The translations under genes and the position numbers were made by a program. A DNA stretch of 58,559 nucleotides from Borreliella japonica (GTDB taxonomy: Bacteria > Spirochaetota > Spirochaetia > Borreliales > Borreliaceae): positions 1 to 58,559 of the forward strand of contig NZ_FMTE01000002.1 of assembly GCF_900099615.1 (NCBI RefSeq), given 5' to 3'. Below are positions 51,073 to 58,559 of this stretch, one piece after another. The first letter of the stretch is position 1; each line of letters begins with the position of its first letter. The notes beneath the pieces were generated by a model. It did no database searches, was not told the origin of the DNA, and saw only the letters and a program-made list of their open reading frames with translations.

Positions 51073-52558
51073 CTATAAAAACCAAACCGTTATTAAGAGT
51101 ACCCAGTATGACATAATTTTCAAATCTAGAAACTTTTATTAAATTCAAATTAAGAAGCCCATTATTAGGCCCAAAATAATCCCAGTTATCATTTTCAGAA
51201 TCATAAATCAATAACCCGTGATCAAAAGTTGCAAACAATAACTTTTTATCTTTAATATCCATATCCATAAAATAATTAACATCAATATTATTGGCAATAA
51301 CATGCTTTTTATAACTATTTTTATTTAAATTTAATTCGAAAAGACCACCGCCATACGTTCCAATAAAATAACTATCTTTATATCCTTTTATAAAATTAAT
51401 ATTTTTTTCATTATCATTCTTGCTAAAAAAATCTAAATGTTCGATATTTTTCAAATTATCAACATTAATACTGTAAATAGCCTTATCAACTGTTCCAACT
51501 AATAATAAATTCTTTAAGCTATCAAAGCACATTGAAGAAATTTTATTAGATCCAAGAGGTACATTTTTCCAATTTTTTAAATCATAAAACCATAACCCAG
51601 AATTTAAAGTACCAACAAATATTCCATTTTTAACAGCAAGCAAAACTTGTATATTGCTAAAATCAGCATTATCAGGAACATTTATTTGCTTCAAATCTCC
51701 ATCAACATCGTCTATATAATAAACAACATTTTTTCCCCCAATATAAATTGTTCCATTATAATCAGCAAAACCCCTAATGCCATTTAAAAAAATGCTTTTT
51801 TTATCTTTAAGATAGACTCTATAATCATTTTTTTTAATACTATATCTTAAAAGCCCACCTAATATATTAGTTACAAATATATTCTCATTAAAGACAAATA
51901 TATCAAAAACACTATTGTCAAGAAATCCTAAAGACTCTAAGTTTAAATGACTTACGCCAAGTTTATTACTTAAAAAAGCATAAATCTCTTTGTCATAACC
52001 TGAGACAGAAAATTCATTAATCTCTTTAAACGCAGAAATTGCATCTGATTTTTCTTTAGCAAGATATTTCAATTCAGCTGATCTTAAACTAGCATGAGAA
52101 TATTTATAATCTTTTAAAAAGAGATCAAAATTATATTCAGAAAGATCGTAAAAACCATTCTCATAATTTATATATCCAAAAAACAAATTAACCTTGGCTA
52201 ACAATTCCCTGTCATGCCGATTCTCATCAGATACTATTTTATTTAAATAATAGTTCGTCAAACCAATATCTTTTTTAGCATAACTTTCTCTAGCTTTTTT
52301 AAAATAAAAATTATTTTCTTTTAAAAAAGCATCACTAAGAAAAAAAGATTCATTATCTTTTAACCCTATCAAATAATCTCTTTTAAATTTATCTTCATTA
52401 ACAACATTATTATCACCAACAATAACTATTTCTTTTTTCTTCCTTACAAGATCACTAACATGAGAATTTTGAATAGATTTATTTGCAGTAAGACAAGAAC
52501 AAAACAAAACAAAACATATAAGACGACCTTTAAATAAATTATTAAAAACAAATTTCAT
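51047..52558 (-). CDS. Lipoprotein with TPR-like N-terminus and beta-propeller C-terminus
   Basis: 503 aa. The lipoprotein signal has FVLFCSC; Cys22 is the likely lipidated residue. Residues of about 75-200 form helix pairs (YFKKARESYAKKD, LFFGYINYENGFYDLSEYNFDLFL, AELKYLAKEKSDAISAFKEI), tetratricopeptide-like. From about 215 on, repeated blades such as IYIGGKNVVYYID, IFVGTLNSGLWFYDL, LLVGTVDKAIYSIN, YFIGTYGGGLFELN, LFATFDHGLLIYD and VILGTLNNGLVFID indicate a propeller like those of sensor-kinase Reg_prop domains. Six bases after pnp and overlapping lptF by 26, so it is a candidate accessory protein of the Lpt-type machine (inference). Confidence 0.85.
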   Translation of the reverse strand: MKFVFNNLFKGRLICFVLFCSCLTANKSIQNSHVSDLVRKKKEIVIVGDNNVVNEDKFKRDYLIGLKDNESFFLSDAFLKENNFYFKKARESYAKKDIGLTNYYLNKIVSDENRHDRELLAKVNLFFGYINYENGFYDLSEYNFDLFLKDYKYSHASLRSAELKYLAKEKSDAISAFKEINEFSVSGYDKEIYAFLSNKLGVSHLNLESLGFLDNSVFDIFVFNENIFVTNILGGLLRYSIKKNDYRVYLKDKKSIFLNGIRGFADYNGTIYIGGKNVVYYIDDVDGDLKQINVPDNADFSNIQVLLAVKNGIFVGTLNSGLWFYDLKNWKNVPLGSNKISSMCFDSLKNLLLVGTVDKAIYSINVDNLKNIEHLDFFSKNDNEKNINFIKGYKDSYFIGTYGGGLFELNLNKNSYKKHVIANNIDVNYFMDMDIKDKKLLFATFDHGLLIYDSENDNWDYFGPNNGLLNLNLIKVSRFENYVILGTLNNGLVFIDENIKKQL

Positions 52559-52564
52559 ATTATT

Positions 52565-54736
52565 TTAATAATCTTTATCTCTAACAATTTCAAGATCAAT
52601 TTTTCCAAATTTGTCTATATCAATTATTCTAACTTTAATTCGCTGACCTTCTTCTAATTTTGGAGGTCGAACTAACCCTACATTACCTCTTACATTATCT
52701 CCACCACCACTAAATCTGGAATATCTATTATTACCATTCCCAAATCTTCCAGAGCCATACTTATTGTCTCTAGATTTCAAGCGAGTACTTAAAAATCCTT
52801 CTTTTGTAGGAGTAAGCTCAATAAAAGCCCCAAAGCTATTAATCTTTTTAACGATTCCTTCATAAATTTCACCTACCTTTGGTTCTCTTACAATACTCTC
52901 TATTTTTTCTTTGGCCTTTTGCATCTTAACATCATCATCACCGAAAAGAATAATTTTTCCATTTTGCTCAATTTGAACCTTAACCTCAAATTCATCTGTT
53001 ATGGCCTTAACAGTTTTTCCAGTAGACCCTATTACAAGAGATATCTTGTCAATATCAATTTGCAGCTGAACAATTTTGGGAGCATACTTAGATATACCAA
53101 TTCTTGAATCCGAGATTACAGTATTCATAATAGACAATATATGCATCCTGCCCATTCTTGCCTGCTCAAGAGCATCTCTCATTAAACATTTAGTAACATT
53201 TTCAATCTTAATATCCATTTGGAATCCAGTAATTCCATTTTTTGTACCAGCCACTTTAAAGTCCATATCACCTAAATGATCCTCTTCTCCAAGAATATCA
53301 CTTAAAACTACATATCTATCCCCTTCGCTAATAAGTCCCATAGCTATTCCTGCAACTTGCCTTTTAACAGGAACCCCTGCAGACATTAAAGACATGCTTC
53401 CAGCGCAAACAGTAGCCATTGAAGAAGAGCCGTTGGATTCCAAAATCTCAGAAACTACTCTAATAGTATACGGAAAATCATTTTTTCCAGGAATCATCGA
53501 TTCTAAAGCTCTTTGAGCTAAATGACCATGACCAATCTCACGCCTACCAGTCATAAGCCTACCAGTCTCACCAACTGAAAATGGAGGAAAATTGTAATGA
53601 AGCATAAAATTAAGACGTTTATCACCATCAATATCATCCATTATTTGCTCATCAATGCTTGTGCCAAGAGTAGTTACTGCCAAAGCCTGTGTCTCTCCTC
53701 TTGTAAAAAGTGCAGATCCATGAGTTCTACTTAAAATATCAATTTCTGCAATAATATCTCTTATCTCATTAGGAGCTCGACCATCTGTTCTAAGCCTATC
53801 GTTAAGAATAGAATTTCTAACAATCTCCTTCTCAAAATCATCAAAAGCTTTATAAAAAAGAGACTCATTGCTATCCGTCAATTTCTCAAGAGAAGAAAAA
53901 TGCTCATAAGATTTATTTCGCAGCAAAGTTATAGCTTTATCTCTATTGAGCTTTCCCTTAACAAAACAGGCTTCTTTAAGCTCAGTATAAATAAAATCTC
54001 TAAGCTCCTCTTTAAACTCAAATATTTTTTCTTCAAAAGCTAAAGGAAGCTTTTCTTTCTTGCCTACAATATCTAAAAATTCTTTTTGAGCATTGCAAAT
54101 TTGCTTAATATATTCATGCGCACCGTCTATTGCTGAAAGCAAAACATCTTCACTAACCTCATTAGCACCACCTTCCACCATTGTAATTCCATTTAAACTT
54201 CCTGCAACAACAATATCAAGATCAGAATCATGAATCTCTTCAAATGAGGGGTTTACTATAAACTCACCATTTAAATAAACCATTCTAACAGCTGCAATGG
54301 GGCCATTAAACGGAATATCTGATAAAAAAACTGCCGCGAAAGCAGCATTCATTCCAACAATATCGGGGGGATTGAGCTGATCTGTAGCTAAAGTTGTAGG
54401 AACTACTTGAATTTCTCTACCAAATCTTTTATCAAAAAGAGGTCTCATTGGCCTATCTATTAACCTAGAAACAAGAATTTCTTTATCCTTTGGCTTCCCT
54501 TCTCTTTTGATAAATCCTCCTGGAATCTTACCAGCTGCATAATATTTCTCATTATATTCAACAGAAAGCGGAACAAAATCCAAATCTTCTCTCACATTAC
54601 CTGAACAACAAACAGTCGCAAGCACTGAAGATCCTCCATAAGTTGCAAGAACCGAACCGTTGGCCTGCTTAGCCATAAATCCCGTCTCAAACACCAACTC
54701 GTCTCTGCCTATTTTCAACTTTAATATTTTCCTCAA
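52565..54736 (-). CDS. pnp: Polyribonucleotide nucleotidyltransferase
   Basis: 3'-5' phosphorolytic RNase. 723 aa from TTG 54736, with AGAGG 7 bases upstream. Two RNase PH domains separated by a helical linker ([16 protein letters not shown] and [33 protein letters not shown] in the second), then a KH domain with GSTGK near 571 and an S1 domain from about 620. The S1 domain is unusual: between its third strand and the last strands lies a Gly/Arg/Asn/Ser-rich insertion of about 40 residues (52675-52785), and the usual HIS turn is replaced by [10 protein letters not shown]. It follows rpsO by 14 bases, the conserved rpsO-pnp order. Confidence 0.96.
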   Translation of the reverse strand: MRKILKLKIGRDELVFETGFMAKQANGSVLATYGGSSVLATVCCSGNVREDLDFVPLSVEYNEKYYAAGKIPGGFIKREGKPKDKEILVSRLIDRPMRPLFDKRFGREIQVVPTTLATDQLNPPDIVGMNAAFAAVFLSDIPFNGPIAAVRMVYLNGEFIVNPSFEEIHDSDLDIVVAGSLNGITMVEGGANEVSEDVLLSAIDGAHEYIKQICNAQKEFLDIVGKKEKLPLAFEEKIFEFKEELRDFIYTELKEACFVKGKLNRDKAITLLRNKSYEHFSSLEKLTDSNESLFYKAFDDFEKEIVRNSILNDRLRTDGRAPNEIRDIIAEIDILSRTHGSALFTRGETQALAVTTLGTSIDEQIMDDIDGDKRLNFMLHYNFPPFSVGETGRLMTGRREIGHGHLAQRALESMIPGKNDFPYTIRVVSEILESNGSSSMATVCAGSMSLMSAGVPVKRQVAGIAMGLISEGDRYVVLSDILGEEDHLGDMDFKVAGTKNGITGFQMDIKIENVTKCLMRDALEQARMGRMHILSIMNTVISDSRIGISKYAPKIVQLQIDIDKISLVIGSTGKTVKAITDEFEVKVQIEQNGKIILFGDDDVKMQKAKEKIESIVREPKVGEIYEGIVKKINSFGAFIELTPTKEGFLSTRLKSRDNKYGSGRFGNGNNRYSRFSGGGDNVRGNVGLVRPPKLEEGQRIKVRIIDIDKFGKIDLEIVRDKDY

Positions 54737-54750
54737 AATTCAACCTCTTT

Positions 54751-55017
54751 TTATTTTCTAAGACCAAGTTTAGATATCAATGTCCTATAAGCTTCTAAAT
54801 CTTTTTTCTGGTAATACCGCAATAAACTTCGCCTTTGACCTACCAACTTTAACAAGCCCCTTTTTGAACTATAGTCTTTTTTATTTACCTTTAAATGTTC
54901 AGTTAAATACTTTATTCTACTTGTAATAAGTGCAACCTGAACCTCAACAGAACCAGTATCACTTTCATTTTTACCAAATTCAGAAACTATTTTTTGCTTT
55001 TGCTTTTTATCTATCAT
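54751..55017 (-). CDS. rpsO: 30S ribosomal protein S15
   Basis: 88 aa, the normal length. [27 protein letters not shown], then [24 protein letters not shown] are S15 signatures; it binds the central domain of 16S rRNA. ATG at 55017, with GGAG (55025-55028) 7 bases upstream. Its own promoter and a leader hairpin lie upstream. Confidence 0.98.
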   Translation of the reverse strand: MIDKKQKQKIVSEFGKNESDTGSVEVQVALITSRIKYLTEHLKVNKKDYSSKRGLLKLVGQRRSLLRYYQKKDLEAYRTLISKLGLRK

Positions 55018-55034
55018 AAAGCAACTCCTATACC

Positions 55035-55070
55035 ATTATAGTAAAGCCCTAAAAAACCTCTTACTATAAT
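55035..55070 (-). promoter_or_regulatory. Leader hairpin of rpsO, candidate S15 autoregulatory element
   Basis: ATTATAGTAA (55035-55044) and TTACTATAAT (55061-55070) are a perfect 10-bp inverted repeat with a 16-base loop. In the minus-strand transcript the stem ends 7 bases before the rpsO ribosome site. S15 represses its own mRNA in several bacteria through unrelated leader structures, so a role here is plausible but untested. Confidence 0.5.
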
Positions 55071-55091
55071 TTAAGCTAACTACTATGATAG

Positions 55092-55120
55092 ATTATAATA
55101 TTTTTTCTTAAAAATCACAA
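55092..55120 (-). promoter_or_regulatory. Sigma-70-like promoter of rpsO-pnp
   Basis: Minus strand: TTGTGA (55120-55115), 17-base spacer, TATAAT (55097-55092). Predicted start near 55084, giving a leader of about 67 bases that contains the hairpin at 55035-55070. Upstream, at 55127-55149, a TAACC/GGTTA stem with a T-rich stretch may end the infB-rbfA-truB transcript; the stem is only 5 bp. Confidence 0.6.
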
Positions 55121-55190
55121 AAACAATTTAACCTTTTTGGGTTATTTTTAATAACAAATTATTAAACCGTTTGAAAAAATAAATACAAAA

Positions 55191-56039
55191 TTAAAATATA
55201 ATAACATATTTATATTTATTCAAACCTATTCCTTCAATAACCGCTAATATTTTCCCTTCTCTGGATTTTAAAATTTTAAATTCATTAGCATTGATTTGAA
55301 TTTCAACATAAGTCCCATTTTTAACAAGACTTATCTTGCTAGAATCAATATAAACCTCTTCAAAACTTTTTAAAGATTCTAAACTAATCAAGGAAGCTTT
55401 ACTCAAATTTTTACATAATATGGAATCTTCTAATCTAAACATACCTATTTTAGTTCTTTTTAAATTGTTAACATACGCGCAAGAATTCAAAGAATAAGCC
55501 AAATCTCTTGCAATACTCCTAATATAAGTACCTTTTGAACAACTAATTTTCAAACTAAGCAAAGAAGAGCTAAAGTCATAGCTTAATCTCTGAATATCAT
55601 AAACATTTACTCTTCGTTTTTTAATTTCAAAAAACTTTCCATTCAAAGCAAGTTTATAAGCCCTGCTACCATCAATATGAACAGAAGAAAATCTAGGAGG
55701 ACTTTGATAAATCTCTCCCACAAATTCTTTAAGCTTTAAATCTATATCCTCTAATTTAGGAATATAATCTGTTTTATCAACTATTCTTCCATTTGGATCA
55801 AGAGTATCTGTTTCTAATCCAAATCTAAATTCTGCTACATACTCTTTATCCAAAGAAATAAAATATCTTGCAAGCTTTGTGTACTTTCCTACAAGAGCAA
55901 TCAAAACTCCACTTGCAAATTTGTCAAGTGTACCAGTATGCCCAACATGATTTGTATTAAAATATTTTTTTATAGGAAAAAGAGTTTCAAAAGAAGTTTT
56001 GCCTTGTTCTTTATTAATCAAAAGGAATCCATTTTCCAA
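55191..56039 (-). CDS. truB: tRNA pseudouridine-55 synthase
   Basis: 282 aa. GHTGTLDKFASG with catalytic Asp39, YVAEFRFGLETDTLDPNG (68-85), PPRFSSVHIDGSRAYKLA and CSKGTYIRSIARDL are the family motifs. Begins at TTG 56039, two bases after rbfA, with AGAGAG inside the rbfA end. Modifies U55 in the T-loop of most tRNAs. Confidence 0.96.
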   Translation of the reverse strand: MENGFLLINKEQGKTSFETLFPIKKYFNTNHVGHTGTLDKFASGVLIALVGKYTKLARYFISLDKEYVAEFRFGLETDTLDPNGRIVDKTDYIPKLEDIDLKLKEFVGEIYQSPPRFSSVHIDGSRAYKLALNGKFFEIKKRRVNVYDIQRLSYDFSSSLLSLKISCSKGTYIRSIARDLAYSLNSCAYVNNLKRTKIGMFRLEDSILCKNLSKASLISLESLKSFEEVYIDSSKISLVKNGTYVEIQINANEFKILKSREGKILAVIEGIGLNKYKYVIIF

Positions 56040-56041
56040 AT

Positions 56042-56404
56042 TTAATTCTCTCTTGTGGCATTCAATCCTTCAATTATCTTATTAACATAAAACGATTTGG
56101 AAAGAGAATCATCCTTAACAAATAATAATTTAGGAGTATTTCTAACTTTAATTCGCTTAATAATTTGACTTTGAATAAATCCCTTAGCATTATTTAAAGC
56201 TTTAACTGCATTGTCCAAAGAAGCACCTTCTTTGATCGAACCCATAAACACTTTAGCATTTACTAAATCTTTTGAAAATTCTACTTTAACAACGGTTAAA
56301 AACGAATGAATTCTGGGATCTTTAATTCCCCTACTCACTATTAAATTGCCAATTTCTTGAGCAATAAAACTCTCGAGTTTAAATTTTTTTATATTCTTAT
56401 ACAT
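56042..56404 (-). CDS. rbfA: Ribosome-binding factor A
   Basis: 120 aa from the ATG at 56404; TTG 56425 and GTG 56410 are other possible starts and none has a clear ribosome site, but the ATG gives the family distance to the first helix ([14 protein letters not shown]). REIKDPR is present as RGIKDPRIH, and the KH-like core ([28 protein letters not shown]) matches. Needed for late 30S maturation and cold growth in E. coli. Lies between infB and truB as usual. Confidence 0.92.
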   Translation of the reverse strand: MYKNIKKFKLESFIAQEIGNLIVSRGIKDPRIHSFLTVVKVEFSKDLVNAKVFMGSIKEGASLDNAVKALNNAKGFIQSQIIKRIKVRNTPKLLFVKDDSLSKSFYVNKIIEGLNATREN

Positions 56405-56427
56405 AAACACATATAAATAAAGCAATA

Positions 56428-58559
56428 CTAAGTTTTAAAAGATTTTTTTACCTTTTTTACCTCAAATGCTTCGATTATATCTCCTTCTTTAATATTAGCA
56501 TAGTTATCAATCATAACACCACACTCATATTGCTCAGCAACTTCCTTAACATCATCTTTAAATCTCTTTAAAGATGAAATTTTACCAGAATGAATCTGTA
56601 AACCATCTCTCATCACATTAGTAATCGCATCTCGTTTTATTAGCCCACGAGAAACATAGCAACCAGCTATTACCCCAACTTTAGGAACATTAATTACAGC
56701 CCGCACTTCAGCAAACCCAATAAACTGCTGCTCAACATCTGGTTCAAGCATCCCTTCAAGAACTGCCTTAACATCGCTTATAGCATCATAAATAACATTA
56801 TACTTTCTAATCTCAACTTTTTCATGATCTGCTAGCATCTGAGCTTTTACAGTAGGTCTTACATGAAATCCAATAACAATAGCATCGCTTGCTGAAGCAA
56901 AGCTAATATCTGTTTCAGTTATTACACCTGCTGATGAATGCACAACTCTTACCCTAACCTCATTGTTTGTTAATTTTTCAAGAGAATTCTTTAAAGCTTC
57001 AACTGAACCTTGAACATCAGCTTTTAAAATTATTTTAAGCTCTTTAAGTGCTCCTTCTTTGATTGAATCATAAAGATTTAACATGGTAACTTTCTTTACA
57101 TTTTTAGAAGATTCATATTTTTTAAGATCCTGTCTTTTAGAACTGATCAATTTTGCTTCTTTTTCAGTTTTAGTGACTTGAAAGGGATCTCCAGCCTGAG
57201 GCATTGAAGAAAATCCTAAAACACTAATAGCTTTAGCAGGTCCAACACTATTCATAGAAACACCCTTCTCACTAATCAATGCCTTAACTTTACCATAGCA
57301 CGCTCCACCTACAAAAGAATCTCCTACGTAAAGGGTTCCATCCTCAATAATAACAGAACAAACTATTCCGCGCCCCAAATCAATCTTGGCATCAAGCACT
57401 TTTCCAATAGCTCTTTTAGATGGATTTGCCTTTAATAACATCACATCAGACTGCAAAAGAATCATATCAAGAAGTTCAGAAATTCCTATATTTTTAAGAG
57501 CAGAAATCAATACAAAAATAGTATCTCCCCCCCAATCCTCAGGCACCAAGTTGTATTCTGAAAGTTGATGTTTAATCTTATCAGGATTTGAATCTGGCAA
57601 ATCAATCTTATTTATAGCAACAATAATAGGAACATTTGCTTCTTTTGCATGATTAATAGCCTCAATAGTTTGGGGCATAACGCCATCAATTGCTGACACA
57701 ACAAGAACAACAATATCTGTAACTTGAGCTCCGCGACTTCTCATCATAGTAAAAGCTTCATGACCAGGAGTGTCTAAAAATGTTATTTCTCGGCCATTAT
57801 AAACAATAGTATAAGCTCCAATATGCTGAGTAATACCACCGGACTCTGTTTGATTTATATCTATGTTTTGAAGCACAGAAAGCAACTTGGTTTTACCATG
57901 ATCAACATGACCCATTATTGTAATAACAGGTGGCTTTTCAATTCTTTTGCTTTGATCCTCTACTTCTTCTTCTATAACCGTTTCATCATAAATAGAAACG
58001 ACATTAACTTTTGAACCATATTCTTCAACTAAAATAGTTGCCGTATCAGAATCTATCTTTTCATTAATAGTCACCATTACGCCCAAAGCCATTAATTTAG
58101 CAATCAAATCAGAGGATTTTAAATTCATCTTTCTTGCAAGATCGGCAACAGTAATGCTACCCATAATGTCAATTGATTTTGGAATAGGGTTAGCTAAATT
58201 TTCTCTTTTCTTTTTTTGAAGTTGTTCGAAAACCTTTTGCTCAATTGTTTTGCTCTCAGTTTCTGCTTTTTTTCTCTTGTAGCTTTTTTGACTTTCTTGT
58301 TGCTGTTTTTTCTTCTCACCAAGCTTACGATTTAACTCTTTGCTATTCTCAGAATCTGCTGAAGGAGTGCTGCTAGCAATAGGAGAAACTTTGGTTTTTA
58401 TAACTCTTCTAAAAGACACAGAAGGGGTATATTTATTTTGAGAATTATTTTTGGCAATATATGTTTTCCTTGTAGAACCTTGATATTGAGAGGCCAAACC
58501 GTCTCTGTTTTGTGTATATCCACCAGGTCTACTGTCTCTGTTTTGTGTATATCCACCAG
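56428..58559 (-). CDS. infB: Translation initiation factor IF-2 (5' end outside the window)
   Basis: 710 codons are visible and the frame stays open to the window edge, so the N-terminus is missing. An internal TTG at 58497 (in D-G-L-A-S-Q) is not a start. Order: a low-complexity basic N-terminal arm with an 11-residue repeat, IF2_N-like region ([23 protein letters not shown]), G domain with [16 protein letters not shown] and NKID, then domains II, III and the fMet-tRNA-binding C-terminus ([20 protein letters not shown]). First visible gene of infB-rbfA-truB. Confidence 0.97.
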   Translation of the reverse strand, partial: GGYTQNRDSRPGGYTQNRDGLASQYQGSTRKTYIAKNNSQNKYTPSVSFRRVIKTKVSPIASSTPSADSENSKELNRKLGEKKKQQQESQKSYKRKKAETESKTIEQKVFEQLQKKKRENLANPIPKSIDIMGSITVADLARKMNLKSSDLIAKLMALGVMVTINEKIDSDTATILVEEYGSKVNVVSIYDETVIEEEVEDQSKRIEKPPVITIMGHVDHGKTKLLSVLQNIDINQTESGGITQHIGAYTIVYNGREITFLDTPGHEAFTMMRSRGAQVTDIVVLVVSAIDGVMPQTIEAINHAKEANVPIIVAINKIDLPDSNPDKIKHQLSEYNLVPEDWGGDTIFVLISALKNIGISELLDMILLQSDVMLLKANPSKRAIGKVLDAKIDLGRGIVCSVIIEDGTLYVGDSFVGGACYGKVKALISEKGVSMNSVGPAKAISVLGFSSMPQAGDPFQVTKTEKEAKLISSKRQDLKKYESSKNVKKVTMLNLYDSIKEGALKELKIILKADVQGSVEALKNSLEKLTNNEVRVRVVHSSAGVITETDISFASASDAIVIGFHVRPTVKAQMLADHEKVEIRKYNVIYDAISDVKAVLEGMLEPDVEQQFIGFAEVRAVINVPKVGVIAGCYVSRGLIKRDAITNVMRDGLQIHSGKISSLKRFKDDVKEVAEQYECGVMIDNYANIKEGDIIEAFEVKKVKKSFKT
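58501..58559. repeat. 33-bp coding repeat in infB
   Basis: Bases 58501-58526 recur identically at 58534-58559, a period of 33 bp. On the coding strand each unit encodes [11 protein letters not shown] (the copy nearest the core ends NRDG). The array continues beyond the window edge, so the copy number is unknown. Confidence 0.9.

Overview
The window is very AT-rich, tightly packed and carries no rRNA, tRNA, phage or insertion sequence. Gene content and order (arcA-arcB-antiporter, an LptD-like barrel, uvrBA, clpC-ileS, sbcDC/topA/hrpA, miaA, murC, panF, coaBC, murJ-tgt-lptG-lptF, pnp-rpsO, truB-rbfA-infB) match the distal right arm of the linear chromosome of Borrelia (Borreliella) burgdorferi sensu lato. 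From memory the genes correspond to B31 loci of about BB0844 down to BB0801, so the window runs from near the right telomere (position 1) inward. The species within the complex cannot be told from reading alone. Most genes are on the minus strand, expected to be the leading strand here; the plus-strand genes are A/C-rich.

Layout. 1-88: tail of a plus-strand gene that enters from outside. 226-3962 (minus): arginine deiminase operon arcA-arcB-YfcC-type antiporter; no carbamate kinase follows. 4149-6900 (plus): a lipoprotein with a permuted papain-like (YiiX-type) hydrolase signature, an RNase HI with a hybrid-binding domain, and an overlapping small membrane or lipoprotein. 6910-15186 (minus): uvrB-uvrA-LptD-like. 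15324-23233 (plus): phosphohexomutase, ClpC-type unfoldase (probably begun at an AUU codon), a eukaryote-type IleRS and a lipoprotein. 23256-28295 (minus): sbcD-sbcC-ROK kinase. 28369-34782 (plus): topA-hrpA, a small secreted protein and a secreted NAGPA-type phosphodiester glycosidase, meeting a minus-strand outer-membrane barrel head-on. 35401-35772: an SH3-like lipoprotein.

35815-43347 (minus): yhdT-panF-rluA family-P-loop/Asp23-like gene-murC-yicC-cmk-like-rpoZ-like-miaA, ending in an unlisted 31-codon gene for a very basic protein that I assign to the mS38/AURKAIP1-like ribosomal protein bS22. 43436-44608 (plus): coaBC, whose start abuts a perfect 16-bp inverted repeat. 44634-58559 (minus): infB-rbfA-truB, then rpsO-pnp-propeller lipoprotein-lptF-lptG-tgt-murJ-HEAT protein.

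Themes. LptD, LptF and LptG homologues all occur here although Borrelia makes no LPS, so the bridge must carry something else. Several genes are reduced or altered relative to their families: PanF lacks its first membrane helix, SbcC lacks the zinc hook, TopA lacks zinc ribbons, ClpC has a degenerate second Walker B, a CMK-like kinase lacks the P-loop lysine, and the ROK kinase lacks the zinc site. Small or easily missed genes (bS22, omega-like RpoZ, YhdT) and non-AUG starts are common.
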